From positions 18,625,641 to 18,689,640 of the forward strand of contig NC_058513.1 in NCBI RefSeq assembly GCF_020382885.2: DNA of 64,000 nt, written 5' to 3'. A model generated the notes under the pieces. That model was given only the letters and a program-made list of their open reading frames with translations, searched no databases and was not told the DNA's origin. This DNA comes from Scatophagus argus (lineage: Eukaryota > Chordata > Actinopteri > Scatophagidae). Positions 12,580-24,435 of the stretch are shown piece by piece. Within the stretch, counting starts at the first letter, position 1, and every line of letters starts with the position of its first letter. Both the position numbers and the translations under genes were made by a program.

Positions 12580-12816
12580 TTAAAGGGACAGTTCCACTCA
12601 AACTTCTTCCCTACAGTGAACTTTATCCACCCCGATTGTTCTGGAGATATCAGAGCAGTTTCATGTAGGAACTATTTTTCAGAGGGAGGTGTGGACGCAC
12701 CTGAAGCTCTGGGGATGATCCTGAGTTCCCGGGTCGTGGTCTCTGGAAACAGACGTGACTGTGCCATCCAGTTCTGGCTTTCAGGAGAAGGCAGACATCA
12801 CGAACTGTCCCTTTAA
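12580..12816. mobile_element. Non-autonomous TTAA-bounded inverted-repeat element (MITE), 237 bp
   Basis: The left end TTAAAGGGACAGTTC (12580-12594) and right end GAACTGTCCCTTTAA (12802-12816) are exact reverse complements over 15 bases. Both ends read TTAA, so the element can be parsed as AGGGACAGTTC inverted repeats between duplicated TTAA targets, as made by piggyBac-type transposases. The family assignment is inference because the inverted repeats do not begin with the CCC usual for piggyBac. There is no coding capacity. Related ends occur at 14528-14542 and 56181-56406. Confidence 0.7.
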
Positions 12817-13225
12817 CCTGTTGGTGCTTCGCAGAAACGTTCAGTGACGCGGGGGGACAAAGTGAACCCCCTCCAGGCTCAGGTGAACAGCAGGCATGCG
12901 CACACCTCAGGTTTATTTCTGAACATTTCAATGACTCGTCTTTCAGGAGCGTTTTTCTACTCACATGAACTCAAACGATGACATGAAAACAGCTCAGCCG
13001 CGTGTATATTCAGCACACAGAGGAGGTGTCGTCAGGTGGGCAAGAGCCTGTGTGGGCAGCACACACACACACACACCTGGAGCGTCCATTCATTCCTCCT
13101 CTCAGCCGCTCCGGGTCCACGTCCGTGATTCATCAGCGCGGCGCTCCTTCATTCAGCCTCTCGTGTGTGCGTCGCCCACTCGCTCCCACGCAGCACCAGC
13201 GAGCCGCAGAGTGGAGCAGGTCGAG

Positions 13226-13477
13226 TCGGGAGACTAACACCGTGAAGTGGTCCAGGCCCCGTGAAGTGGTCCAGGCCCGTTCAGGAGACCTACACCGTGA
13301 AGTGGTCCAGGCCCGTTCAGGAGACCTACACCGTGAAGTGGTCCAGACCCGTTCAGGAGACCTACATCGTGAAGTGGTCCAGGCCCCGTGAAGTGGTCCA
13401 GGCCCGTTCAGGAGACCAACACCGTGAAGTGGTCCAGGCCCGTTCAGGAGACCTACACCGTGAAGTGGTCCAGGCCC
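13226..13477 (+). repeat. 36-bp minisatellite with 19-bp short units
   Basis: The core GTGAAGTGGTCCAGG starts at 13242, 13261, 13297, 13333, 13369, 13388, 13424 and 13460, giving spacings of 19, 36, 36, 36, 19, 36, 36. The long unit adds 'cccgttcaggagacctacac' to the core; the short unit drops most of that part. The 19 step recurs after three 36 steps, so a higher-order unit of 127 bp has begun to repeat. The 36-bp unit keeps frame (a KWSRPVQETYTV repeat), but each 19-bp unit breaks it, so this is not read as protein-coding. It lies between baiap2 and chmp6. Confidence 0.95.
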
Positions 13478-13740
13478 GAATGATGGAGGCCATCAGGAGC
13501 GGAAACACTCTCCGTTACAAATTAAAGGCGGGAATTTGAACTTTCACGTGTTAGCATTAAAATATAAAGTGCACAAAGCAACAGCGTCATGATGCAGAGA
13601 AACAAATTAAGTATTTGGAGCCTTAATGTGTTCAGAGCTGCTTTAACTTCTTTTTTTAGTTTTTTATTTTGCTCATTCTGTTTTGTTTCGTTAAACTACA
13701 TCTGACACGCAGCTGCCAGTAAAAAAGCTCATCAAATGGA

Positions 13741-13860
13741 AACTCTAGTGAAGTACAAGTACTTCAAAACGGTACTCATAGCAGTACTTGAGTAAATGTA
13801 CATACTTTGCACCACTGGGTACTAGTTACTGTGTTTACTGTACTTGTGTTTATACTCAGG
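13741..13860. repeat. Common teleost interspersed repeat relic
   Basis: It contains 'tgaagtacaagtacttcaaa', 'tacttgagtaaatgtacata' and 'ttgcaccactgggtactagttac'. This resembles the very abundant teleost repeat built on 'agtacttgagtaaatgtact...caccactg'. Diverged, with no coding frame; family not assigned. Confidence 0.5.
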
Positions 13861-14162
13861 TGAGGACCAGCACTGACTCAGTCATCAGGTCTGACATCAG
13901 GGCCCCCTGCAGACCACCCGGATCGGGAAACCCTGTCCTCTCCGAACGGGGACACGTGTCAACAGGGTGGGGACCAACTGTTGAAACAAAGCTGGGATAA
14001 CAGTGTACTGATACTCTACTTTTACAGTACTAATACTGCAGTGCACTGAGTCACCTGCTCACCACAGACCCTTCAGAAAACACGTCGCCACCTGGTGGTC
14101 AAACCTGGTAAAAGCTGCTGTGACTTCAGGGGGAAAGCAGAGCACGACAATAACAAACAGGT

Positions 14163-15711
14163 TTTATTGAAAGAGGCTGCAGTGAGCGTTACAGACGAGT
14201 CTGGTGCTGCTGAAGTGACGTCTGTAGCCCGTCAGTGACTGTGAGATTAACTGATTTACAGACCAGTTCCACAGACCTTCACAAACGTGGGTCACCGCCG
14301 CCGCAGGTTAACAGGCAGCGGCGGATCATGTTAGCGGCAGATCATGTTAGCACCCTGAAAGGGTTAAGGACAGCAGTCTGGGCTGCAGAGGCGAACCCTC
14401 AGACCATCAGCCCTTTGTCCAGTGACACTGAGCCGAGAACTGGATCGGCTCTGAAACGCCTCAGACAGCGCGGCTGCCGTTCGGCTGACGAGGCCTGCAT
14501 GGGGAGAAGGTGTTCAACGCCTCCGCTTTAAAGGGGCAGTTCACTAACACCTCATCCCTCAGCCCTGCTGCTGTTCCAGTTCTGGTTTTGTTCTCCATCT
14601 CAGCAAACCGAGAACGAAGACATTCAGGACAAAGCAAGGCACAGATCGAAGCGCCATCATGAAGCCAAACGAATCCCTTTTGGTTTCTGATCTTCACTGA
14701 AGCCCTGAAGGGAAAATGACAAAACTCTGGAGATAATTAAGTTTTTATTCTCCTGTGTGAGAGCAGCCACACAGCAGTTTGGCCAGGATCATTTTTAGTC
14801 TCGTGTGGAAGCTTTGGCTGCAGCTGCTGTCAGCCATCGACAAAACGTTCCTCACTCATCAGCCAGCAGGCTAACAGCTGCCGGCAGACTCGCTCAATCA
14901 CTTTTCTAACCAACAACACGTGTGCTCGTGAACTGAGACTTCAGTGAACCTGGAGGGAAACAGAACCAGATGCCCAACAGACTCCCCAGTTTGACAGAGC
15001 AAAAACGCTCACCAGAACACTTCTTGTTCTCATTTGCCTCTCAGGGCTTCCGTAGATTTTCTCAGCACAGGGCGAGTTTCACAGAGGAAACTGCCGTACG
15101 TCCACGACAGTAAAGTCAGCTGGATTTTCTGCGGTTTGGCAGGAAGTCGTCAGGACTAAAACTGCTCGCGGCCCCGTCGGCGGATCGCCGGGCGTAACCT
15201 GAACTGTCAGCACGGAGGCGTCTTTAAATGTCACAAACAAAATCCCAATCAGCTTCACTGTGCTGAAATGTGAAGACTCAGATGATCAAACCGCGTAACA
15301 GGATGAAGTCTTTCTGTGATCTGAGCTCAGAGCTAAAGGCTGTGAAGTACAAACTTCAGGAGGATGATTTGATTTGAAGTCCAATGAGTGACACATGCAT
15401 GCATTTCAGGTAAGTCAGTGTAAAATGATTTAGTGGTGGACACAGAGACACAACACAAAGCTTAGGCACAATTCTGGTCATGGTTCTCCTGTGGATGGAC
15501 GCCGCTGCAGTGAACCCGTCCCAGCTGCCTTCAGGTGTCGGCCCGCGGCGGAGGACAAACGGCGGCTGGGTGAGATGGAGAAGCTCAGGATCTGAGAGGA
15601 CCTGGTCTGAGGTCTGAGGCAGGCCTCTGGAGGACTGGTCTCCGGCAAATGTTCATGTGGGTGTCGGTTTACATGTGGGACTGGAGAAGCTCCAGCAGCT
15701 CCGTCGCCTTC
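14163..15711 (-). other. chmp6: chmp6 3' UTR / downstream flank with candidate poly(A) signals
   Basis: This stretch follows the chmp6 stop codon. On the minus strand AATAAA occurs at 14744-14749 and again at 14163-14168; either could end the transcript, giving a 3' UTR of about 1.0 or 1.5 kb. A diverged end of the TTAA element family (TTAAAGGGGCAGTTC) lies at 14528-14542. No other gene was seen. Confidence 0.4.
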
Positions 15712-18032
15712 CTACGCAGCAAGCAGCTCTCGCTCGGGCTTCTTCCTGGGACGTTCCCTCTCTGAAACAGAAACAGATTGACGGGCTCACGAACAGCTGC
15801 AGGGCGGAGTGTCGAGCACAGTACAGCCGCTGGTGGACAACGAGGCTGCAGACGCGGATGCTACACCTGTAAAACGTGGAGGCTTCACGCACACGTTCAA
15901 CACGGCGGCACAGAAGATCAACACAATCGGCGCAGCCTGCAGGACGTTTTGATTTCTACACGTCCTACACAGACTGTGAGCATTCGCTCTGAGATCACAG
16001 CTGGAAAAACATCAGAACAACACGGAGTCACAACTTAAGACAAACAAACCCCGTTTCTCCTCCGAGGCCTCGGGGACTTCTGGCAGCTGGTCTGAGGGAA
16101 CCTCTGGAAGCTCGACGTCTCCCTGTGAGAGTTCAGAAGATCAGACATGACATGAGACCACTAAAGTTCTGCTCCAGGTCGCCCGACAAAGCGTGAACAC
16201 GTTCCCGGTGATGAGACCCACCTGAGTTATGGCCTCCAGCTCAGCCAGGACAGCGTCCTCGTCCTCCTGTGACAAAGAGCCGGCCAGCATCTCGTCGATT
16301 TGCTGCAGAGAGATGAAAGACTTGGCTTCACATCGTGGATCTGAGCTCAGAAACACTTGACAACAAGCGGGACACATAACTGAGACGCCAGCAGGTTCTC
16401 CGCATCTGTTCCAGAGTTCTTTTTACACAGTCATGTAAAGCAAAATCTTTTGATCTAAAGTGCTCAAAGGTAAAAAACTGTATGAAACCTGCACCTTTCA
16501 GGCAAACTGAGGGTAAAGAAATGGAGTCTGATGTCAGACTTACCCTCTGGTACTCGATGGCATCTTGGGTTTCGTCCATAATTCGTTCTACTTCTTCGAT
16601 AGACATGACCTAACGTGTGGAGAAACCAGAGGTCGTCAGTAAGCAGCCATTCAGGAGGAGGACACGAAGCCACCTGACGTCACCTACCTCGTGCATTTTT
16701 TTCAGACACTCGTTTCCAACTTTCAACCCGTCGATGACCTTCCTCTCAATCTGGGCGAACTCCAGGTCTTGAACCTAAAGCAAGCAGAGAAGAGAGGAGC
16801 CGCTAGTTTCACGAGCTCCACTGAAACAAACCTGCGCTGTCACGGTAAACAAAAGTGTGCGAGGCTCAGGCTGCAGATCGTCTCGCTGGGGGAAACTGAC
16901 ACGTTTAAAGGCACTCTGGACTTTCCATGCTTCTGCTGCACCACCCGTCGCTCACACCCGCCCATCACTCACCATACGCTCCAGGTTGCCGATCTGGTTC
17001 TCCGTCTTGTCGAGAAGCTGATCCTGGTAGCGCTTCTTCTTCAGCAGGAGGAGCGCCTTCCTGTTTGAATCCAGAAGACGGTTTGGTGAGGTGAGAATCT
17101 CTGCGGGAGCAAGACGCTCACAAAGCCAGCGCTAAGAGGTCACATGCAAGAAAACACACCAAGAAAAGCTCCCACCAACAATCACATGAAAAAGGCTGCG
17201 ATTTGGTTTGACTCCTTCAAACTACGGCTTGAACCTTGTGCTTTCACAAGATCCAACCTGCTGTTTTCCTGCTGCTGTCACATACAGAAAGTGAAAGTGA
17301 AGACGAACGTGAGTGAAAGGCCTAAACAGGAAGTCATGTGTTTGCTGTCACACCTGAATCCTCCTTCATTCCTCTCATCTCAATGCATCAACTGTGTAAC
17401 TCACTCTTTTTTGCCATCTTTCAGCAGCTGCTTGGCTAAAAGTCTCTCCTTCTCCAGCTGCACGTTGATCTTCTTCTGATACTGCCTCAGCTTATCTCTT
17501 TGCTGTTTCAGTTGCTGCAATGAGGAGAACATGTTGTATGAATACAAACAGCTTCACCCAGCCGGGTTTGGAGCTGCTCTGCCAAACAGCACACCGGGAC
17601 AGAAACGTTTCTTAAACCAGCAGGACTCACGTCAGAGTCCCCGGATGAAGTCGCCAGAGAAGCCGCTGAGCACCGCTTTGATTTAATCGGTTCATTTCTC
17701 AACCGTTAAAACGAGTTCAGTTGTTTGCTACGACTTTTAACGATGCAGTTTGAAGGCAGACTCACCTAAAAATGTTTATTTTTCAGATAAATTCGTGCAA
17801 AATAACGTAAAGACCGCTGAAAAGGTAAAGAAGTGCTGTACAAACCAGGTGTGAGCGTCTACTGACAAACAAAGTTATTAAATTAGCACATTTTTCGAAG
17901 CAGCGCGGTGTCGAGGCTAACATAAACAGTTTGGTTAGCTGGCTAATGTTAGCTAGCTGTGACACCTACCAAAATCGCTTTGTCTTGTTCTGTCACTCGG
18001 GTCTGTTTCTTTTTTCCAAACAGATTTCCCAT
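15712..18032 (-). CDS. chmp6: Charged multivesicular body protein 6 (ESCRT-III)
   Basis: CHMP6 (yeast Vps20) is a membrane-anchored ESCRT-III subunit; ESCRT-II binds it and it nucleates Snf7/CHMP4 polymers for endosomal sorting, membrane scission and cytokinesis. Exons on the minus strand, 5' to 3': 17970-18032, 17405-17514, 16973-17060, 16688-16774, 16544-16609, 16222-16302, 16050-16122, 15712-15761; 618 nt, 205 aa (human 201). All introns are GT-AG and phases close. The protein starts MGNLFGKKKQ: Gly2 is the N-myristoylation site known for CHMP6, followed by a basic stretch. The middle is the charged helical core (residues about 15-145, LLLLKKKRYQ, VMSIEEVERI). The acidic QEDEDAV...ELPEVPSD part and the last exon (EERPRKKPERELLAA) match the human C-terminus. 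The start is fixed by the myristoylation context. Confidence 0.95.
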
Positions 18033-19122
18033 TCTGACACAGCATCCCAGCTACGATTTGAACCGGGGAGGAAATATGAAACTTCTTCGATTTTAAACGA
18101 TTTTTCTAACTTGTAAGGGGCAGGCTGGGGCAGGCTAGAGCTGCTTCCTCTCCATTATTTGTGTAGTCATCTGTCCATTCGTCCACACCCACATCAGGAA
18201 GGACGGTAACCGGGCAGGGACAGAAACTGAGTATATGTGAAATCATGAACATTCACTCCCCTCTTGTGGTCACAGAAGGGTACTGCACTTGAATGAAAAC
18301 AATCAAAACTGATCAAATTAGCTCAATCTCATCTCCCAGTGCAAGCAGAAGCCTTTCATTTAAAACAAACCGGAACGGAAACCGGAATCGGAACGACTAC
18401 TGTACTGTGACTATTAACAACAACAACGATGGAATAATGAAATGTTTGATGATGTTGGTGTTATTTCATGACTCTGGCCGTTATTGGGATGTTTCCACAT
18501 GAAAGAACGTACCTTTTCTGAGGCACTTTGTATAGAAGTATCGATAAAAAAACATACTGAAGCTCTTATTTTACAGACACTGTTAACATTAGCAGCAAAC
18601 TTAACTATGAATAACAATATGACATTAAAAGAAAATTAATAATCAGTAATTAATATTGAATAATCGTGTTTATTTCTTCATTGCGTCAGTTTGGTGACTG
18701 TTATTTTGAAAGGAATCGCCAGAACACGTAAGTAGGCGCTCTCGTCTGCAGCAGTTTAAATGTCGTTGTTCCTCACAGTGACCACTAGAGGGCAGCAAAT
18801 CCAATCATTTCAATACATTTTACGTCAAGTTAAGGAATGTCTTATTAACAGACAGACCAGCAGAAAGACAAAACATTTCAATTTTTTAAACATTTTTAAT
18901 AGCAGTGTGCAAATCTATGAACGATGTAGATACATAGTATATGATATTAATTTTTTTTCTTTTATGTGGACAATACAAAGCTTGTAAAACAAAGAACGTG
19001 TAAGGACGTAAACACCAAGTTTTTACTCAGCAGTACCACTGAGGTTAGTCAGATCAGCACCCGTCTTCCTGGTCTGTCAAAAAAAGAAGAAAAAAAGGAC
19101 AAAACAATAATTTGGATCAACG
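18033..19122. other. Intergenic between chmp6 and abca5, with chmp6 promoter
   Basis: The chmp6 promoter must lie just right of 18032. A 10-bp direct repeat, ggggcaggct twice in tandem, sits near 18117-18136. The remainder to about 19.1 kb is A+T-rich and holds nothing recognisable. Confidence 0.5.
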
Positions 19123-21307
19123 TTTATTCATGGAAAGACTGTGCAGAGACCACAGAGTTCATTAATGACAAGTGTCCATCCAGACATGCGGGCGATACAG
19201 CAGGAAAATACGGCACACAGCTAAACCACAGTCTTTAAAAAATAAAATCAGTCAACAGATCACCTTACAAAGATTGCATAATATAAAGAAAGGTTATAAA
19301 AGTTCCCAGAAATAGTGCAATTTTTTTGTTCTTTTTTAATTCTTTTTCTAACCACCACCAGTAAAACAAGAAGAAATCCGCTCCACTGCCTACGCCAGCT
19401 GCTTAAATGCTCCACCTCCCACAGAGACAAAGAATAGTTTGGTTTTCTTCATGTGAAATATTCCAACCGGATGTGATGAGTTTTGTTCTGGAAGCGGAGA
19501 GGAGTGTAAAACTGTCACCCGGGTGGCTACATGTTACTGAAACTGACAGAGTATGACGTCACACCGCACTTGGGAAAACCACAATGAAACATCCAGTGTT
19601 CATCGGAGACATCCGTCCTCTGCACGCGTCTGCAGTGCCGCTCTTTCAATCCGTTTGCAGGAACGAGGCTACATGTGTGCAAATAAAACGACGACAAAGA
19701 TTAAATAAAGTTCTCCCATTTGAAAGGACGGAAACTAAGGCATAAACTCCAAGTCATTTCTTATTCATCACGTGTGCACTGAACGAAAGCCGACGACCTT
19801 CGTTCCACCTCTTCATCCGTCTCACAAATATTTTAAAAAAACCTCTGAATCGTCTCTCTTGACTTCAGTTACGGACGACGCAGCAGAAGCTGCTGCACGA
19901 ACACGAGACTGAAACATGACAAAGCATTTCATCGTCATGACACAAAACTAACTCAGGTTTTGTATTCCCTTCAGTATCGTATTTATAATTCATATCGAAA
20001 ATCCCTCAGTTGCCTTTAAAACGAAAATTCTAAATTCTATTCCAAGTACACAAACTTCCAAAAAGTTCACGAGCTCACATCCTGTCTGAGGTGGACCGAA
20101 ACACACCTGGCAGGTCTGTTTGTGAGCAATAAAACCAAAGTGTGCCTTCAAATTCCCTTTAGCCATTAAATACCCTCACCTGAATGTCAAGAAAAAAATT
20201 ACAATTTATCGGTTTAAATATGCAGACACAAACTACACACAGTATGTACAACACGAACACACACACACACAACACGGTTAAATAGGAGTCGATGAAACAC
20301 AACTGTGAGATTTAAAAGCGGCACCAAAGTGAAGCAGAGTGACGACCCGAGCGGTCGCTGAGTTACGAACCCTCCGCTCACCAGGGCCAGACGTACATTC
20401 AAAACTCAGAACGCCTCCTCACGTCTCCGAGGTCGCGGCCCCGGCTCGCGCCTCACGAGGGCAGTGTGCTACATGTACTGGTGTGCATATTCTTCCACTA
20501 CATTCCCCGGGTTCCAGTTCCAAGCTAAACCTGCAGAGGGCGAAGGCCGCGGGACGAAGACCAACGCTCAAAGTAATCAACCTCTTCGTGAGCGAAAACA
20601 CTCCGGGAGAAAGTGGACTTCAAATCTGTGTGTGTGTGGATGATGAGATGTGCATGCTGGTGTAAAGAGGAGGAGAAACACAACCCACGGCGCCGCCTCG
20701 GCTTTAGAACTATTATGCAAACGACTTGTGCACATGCTACTGACACTAAGGAACAAAAAGCACTTCTCAGTGGGTGTGACGAGGTGTGGGAGTGTGTGGT
20801 TCTCACACACACACACACACACACACGTGCTGCTTTGGTACGATCGTGGTTGGAGCCCAGTCGCGGTGGTGCTTCGAAAAAACCAAAACGTCTTCACAAA
20901 CACGACGGACAGAAACAAACACGCTCACTGTAACGCCGCACTCGGAGGAGAACGCAAGGAGAGGATCACAAAGCATAAATATTAGATATTATCATTTCTA
21001 TGTATTTCTGTTTATTCACTCCCTGCGAAGATAAAAACGCCGTCAGAAAGAGGAGCAGGCGTCCCATCGGTCGGTGCCGGTCAGAAAACTGGGAGCACCA
21101 GTGGACGAGGGTCACACACATCACCTCAGACCCAGACAAAAGGGGCCGTGAACACACACACAGTTAGTCCAAGCGTGTGTGTGTGTGTCTGTGTGTGTGA
21201 GCCCCGGCCCGCAGGATGGCCGCTCAGGTACGGCTGGTGAACGTGGAGCGAGCGAGTGCTGGCGTGGCCCTCCGCCAGGCGCTGAAACCCGGTCGGTCCC
21301 GGTCGGC
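19123..21307 (-). other. abca5: abca5 3' UTR region with candidate poly(A) signals
   Basis: This stretch follows the abca5 stop codon. Minus-strand AATAAA signals occur at 21011-21016 (3' UTR about 300 nt) and 19123-19128 (about 2.2 kb). CA runs at 20257-20272 and 20805-20826 are the only clear repeats. No open frame here resembles a protein. Confidence 0.4.
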
Positions 21308-24300
21308 TCAGAGTTGGTGCACGATGCTGTCCGCGTGGGTGGCCGAAGCCGAGCCGTCCTGCCGCAGCCGCCGCCACTGGAACGTGGTGCTGAGGGAGCC
21401 GACCTCGTCCTCCTCCTGCTCCTGCTCCTTGGCAAACTCTATGAACACCTGCAGCACAGAAAACATTTGCCATCCGATCTGAACTGCGGCTCACCTGGAC
21501 GCCGACGTCTGCGTGACTCTGCTGTTTTCTCACCACCTACCTGCTCCAGCGTGCACTGGGAGAAGTTGTACTCCTCAAAGTTGAAGCTTTGCTTGGCTGA
21601 AGATCAAAAAGATCAAGAAGATAAATTCCATTGACTGAGCGAGCAGGAGTGTGTGTGTGTGAGTGTGTGAGTCTGTGTGTCTGATGACTCACCCCTCTCT
21701 AACTGAGTGAAAGCCTCGGCCAGCGATGTGACGTCCTCCATGGGGACCTTGTAAACCATCAGAGTGGCGAAGCTGCAGGGAAATCAGGCAGCACATTGAG
21801 CTGAATCACATGTGGCTTCAGCAGAGCTTTTCTGTCTTCCCTCACATCAGCGTACGTTATGTTATGAGAACGTTATTATCCTTTTTGTAAAGTCAGCATA
21901 CGTTATCTGCTCTCTGATGGGGTGTCACGATTTCGATTCTAAACTGGGTTTTCGGTCCGGTTCGGGGGCTCAGTGAGCCTCCCTTTAGCCTGCCGCTGGC
22001 CCTCAGATCCGAATCCTGAGGCGACCTTCGCTCAGTCGGACTCACCTCTCCTGCCGGGTCGCGTGAGGGAAGATTCGCAGGATCTCTTTGTGCAGCAGCG
22101 CCACCTGCTGGAGCCCCATCAGCTCCTCTCTGAGCTTCACCTCCAGACTGTAGCCTCGGCCGTACTTTCCCTTCAGATGCTGGATGGAGCCGATACACCT
22201 GGTGGAGAAGAACAGACGGAGCCCTAAGTGACCCGCTTCTTCATCGCTTCTTTCAGAACGAGTTCCGTCAGAGCACGCGAGCACCAACCTGAGCTGGCCA
22301 GACACCATGATGGCTACGCGGTCGCACACGGCCTCCGCCTCCTCCATGTAGTGCGTGGTGAGGACGGCTCCCCGCTGACGGTTCTTGAAAGCAGCACGAA
22401 TGGCCCTCCTGCACACAGGAGACACGAGGTCAGAGGTTTGCAATGCGAGAGGGAGGACGTCCTCAGCGTGGCTGAACCTCCTGTGTGACCTCTCAAAGGA
22501 AAACACCAAGAGCCACAACACAAGCAACACTTTCTGAGAGTAAAAACAAAGACTAAACCGTAACGTGTTCAATCAGAAAGAAGCTGTGATGTTTTCTGAT
22601 TTAGTCTGCTGTGGACAAGTTGCTAAATTCTCAGTCAGCTTTCCCAGCACTTGTTTATTTTCTACTTTTGCATCTCGTGTTTTTAACTGAAACCCATTAT
22701 TTCACAGGAACACAGACAACACAGACGGTGGACACGTCTCACCACATGCGCTGTTTGGACTTGGGGTCCATCCCTGACGACGGCTCGTCCAGCAAAACGA
22801 TCTGAGGATTCCCGATCATACTCAAAGCGAAGCACAGCTGTAAACCAACGGACACCACAGTCAAACATTTAACAGACAGGCAGAATTCTGAGTTAAACAT
22901 TCAATCGCTGTGGCTCGATGGAACGCTGAACTGTAGAAGTCTGACAGGAAGTCTCTCCTGGGCGTCTTTCTGACAATCTCACCTTCCTCTTGAGTCCTGC
23001 TGACAGGGTCTTGGCCTGTTTGTTCAAGTGGTCCTTGAGCTCCAGCGCACTCACCACACTGGCAACAGGCACAGAACAACCGTCAGCAACTTCAACTTCC
23101 TTTACAGGATTATCACAGCAGAAACTCAAAGTCTTCCTGCGTCTTCTCCAAATTACTGACTGAATTGTAAAAATGGCACACAACTTCCTGTTGCTCGCAC
23201 ACTGAATATTCACGTCACAGGATGTCATCCTTATCAGTTTGAGATGGCTAACGTGATTTACGGTTGGTCCGGTTGTTCTTACGGTCTGATGAGAGTGAAG
23301 CCAGACTCACCGTTTGATGATCCCGGGTACATCCTGTCCTCTCAGGCCCTTGATGGCGGCATAAATCTCCAGGTGCTCCTGCAGGGTGACCCTGGGCCAC
23401 AGAGGGTTCACCTGGGGACAGTAGCCAACGTGCTCCAAAGGATTGTCCACATGACGAAATTCTGTACTGTAGTCCCCCATCAGAACCTGGATGGAGCAGA
23501 CGGTGAGCCAACAGCGTGGACTGTTGAAGGAAACAGTATTTTCGGTCTTATCTGTACTGTACCTGTCCTGCAGTGGGGTCAGTGTCACCTGACAACATGT
23601 GCATGACGGTGCTCTTTCCTGCTCCGTTGGGGCCCAGCAGTCCGAGAACTTCACCTGATGAAACAGCATTTACAAATCACCTAAGACTACGGCCGACCTT
23701 GTGTCTCAACACTCCCAAACACGCCTAAACATTCTAACCAATCGTACCTTTGCGAACACAGAACGAGATGTTCTTTGTGGCCAGTTTCCTCGTCTTGGTG
23801 AGAGAAAAACCTTCTCTCCGGCCCTTGTGCTGCTTCCTCAGGTTACTCACAACCACCAGGGGTCTCTGAGTGGACAAGATGCAGTGAAGAAACACAATAA
23901 ACGCAGCAATTTAAAGGTCCCAAGCTCCCGTTTACATAAGCTGCTCTGTTTTCAGCCCACGCCTGATGTGGATCATCCCCTGAGACAAACAACAGCTCTG
24001 CATCCAGATTTTCACTCACCTCTTCACAGGACTGGCAGGTGAGGGCCTCCTTCACTCTGGCCTTCTCCATCTGGACATCCTCATCCTCGTTCTGCCCTTC
24101 CTCTGGGTTCCTCTCCACTTTGGGCTTTGAGCTGGATGAGATCCTGTGCAGGTTTTTTTTTTAAATTAATTAATTAGCGTTTTTAAGTTATTCTGTCAAA
24201 TCTGGTTTTGTGTGTTGATATGTGAATTCAAAAGAATCTTCCATTATGACAACGTGAACTTTTTGAAATGCGATCGTCACCTGCAGAACTGATCGTTTTT

Positions 24301-24381
24301 CATCGCCCTCCCTCCGTAACGGATCTCCAGCCAACGAAGCAGGAAAAGCAGCAGGATGCACTGGAGATATGGCTGACCACC

Positions 24382-24435
<54 letters not shown>

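Noticed and set aside
12160-12816. Plus-strand open frame of 218 codons between baiap2 and chmp6
   Set aside because: It ends inside the TTAA-bounded element, has no recognisable domain and low-complexity composition. It is better explained by chance and repeat DNA.
13226-13477. Regularly spaced repeats that could suggest a CRISPR array
   Set aside because: Units are directly tandem with no unique spacers, and the genome is a vertebrate one.
13002-13539. Two overlapping open frames made of 12-residue repeats
   Set aside because: They are products of the 36-bp minisatellite; the 19-bp units switch frame between them, so no single repeat protein is encoded.
14528-14700. Second full copy of the TTAA element
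   Set aside because: Only the left end is recognisable; no matching right end was found within 300 bp.
16674-16683. TGACGTCA palindrome in a chmp6 intron considered as a regulatory CRE
   Set aside because: It is a lone 8-mer beside a splice donor with no other promoter feature. Unlike the copy at 41163, it is not at a gene start.
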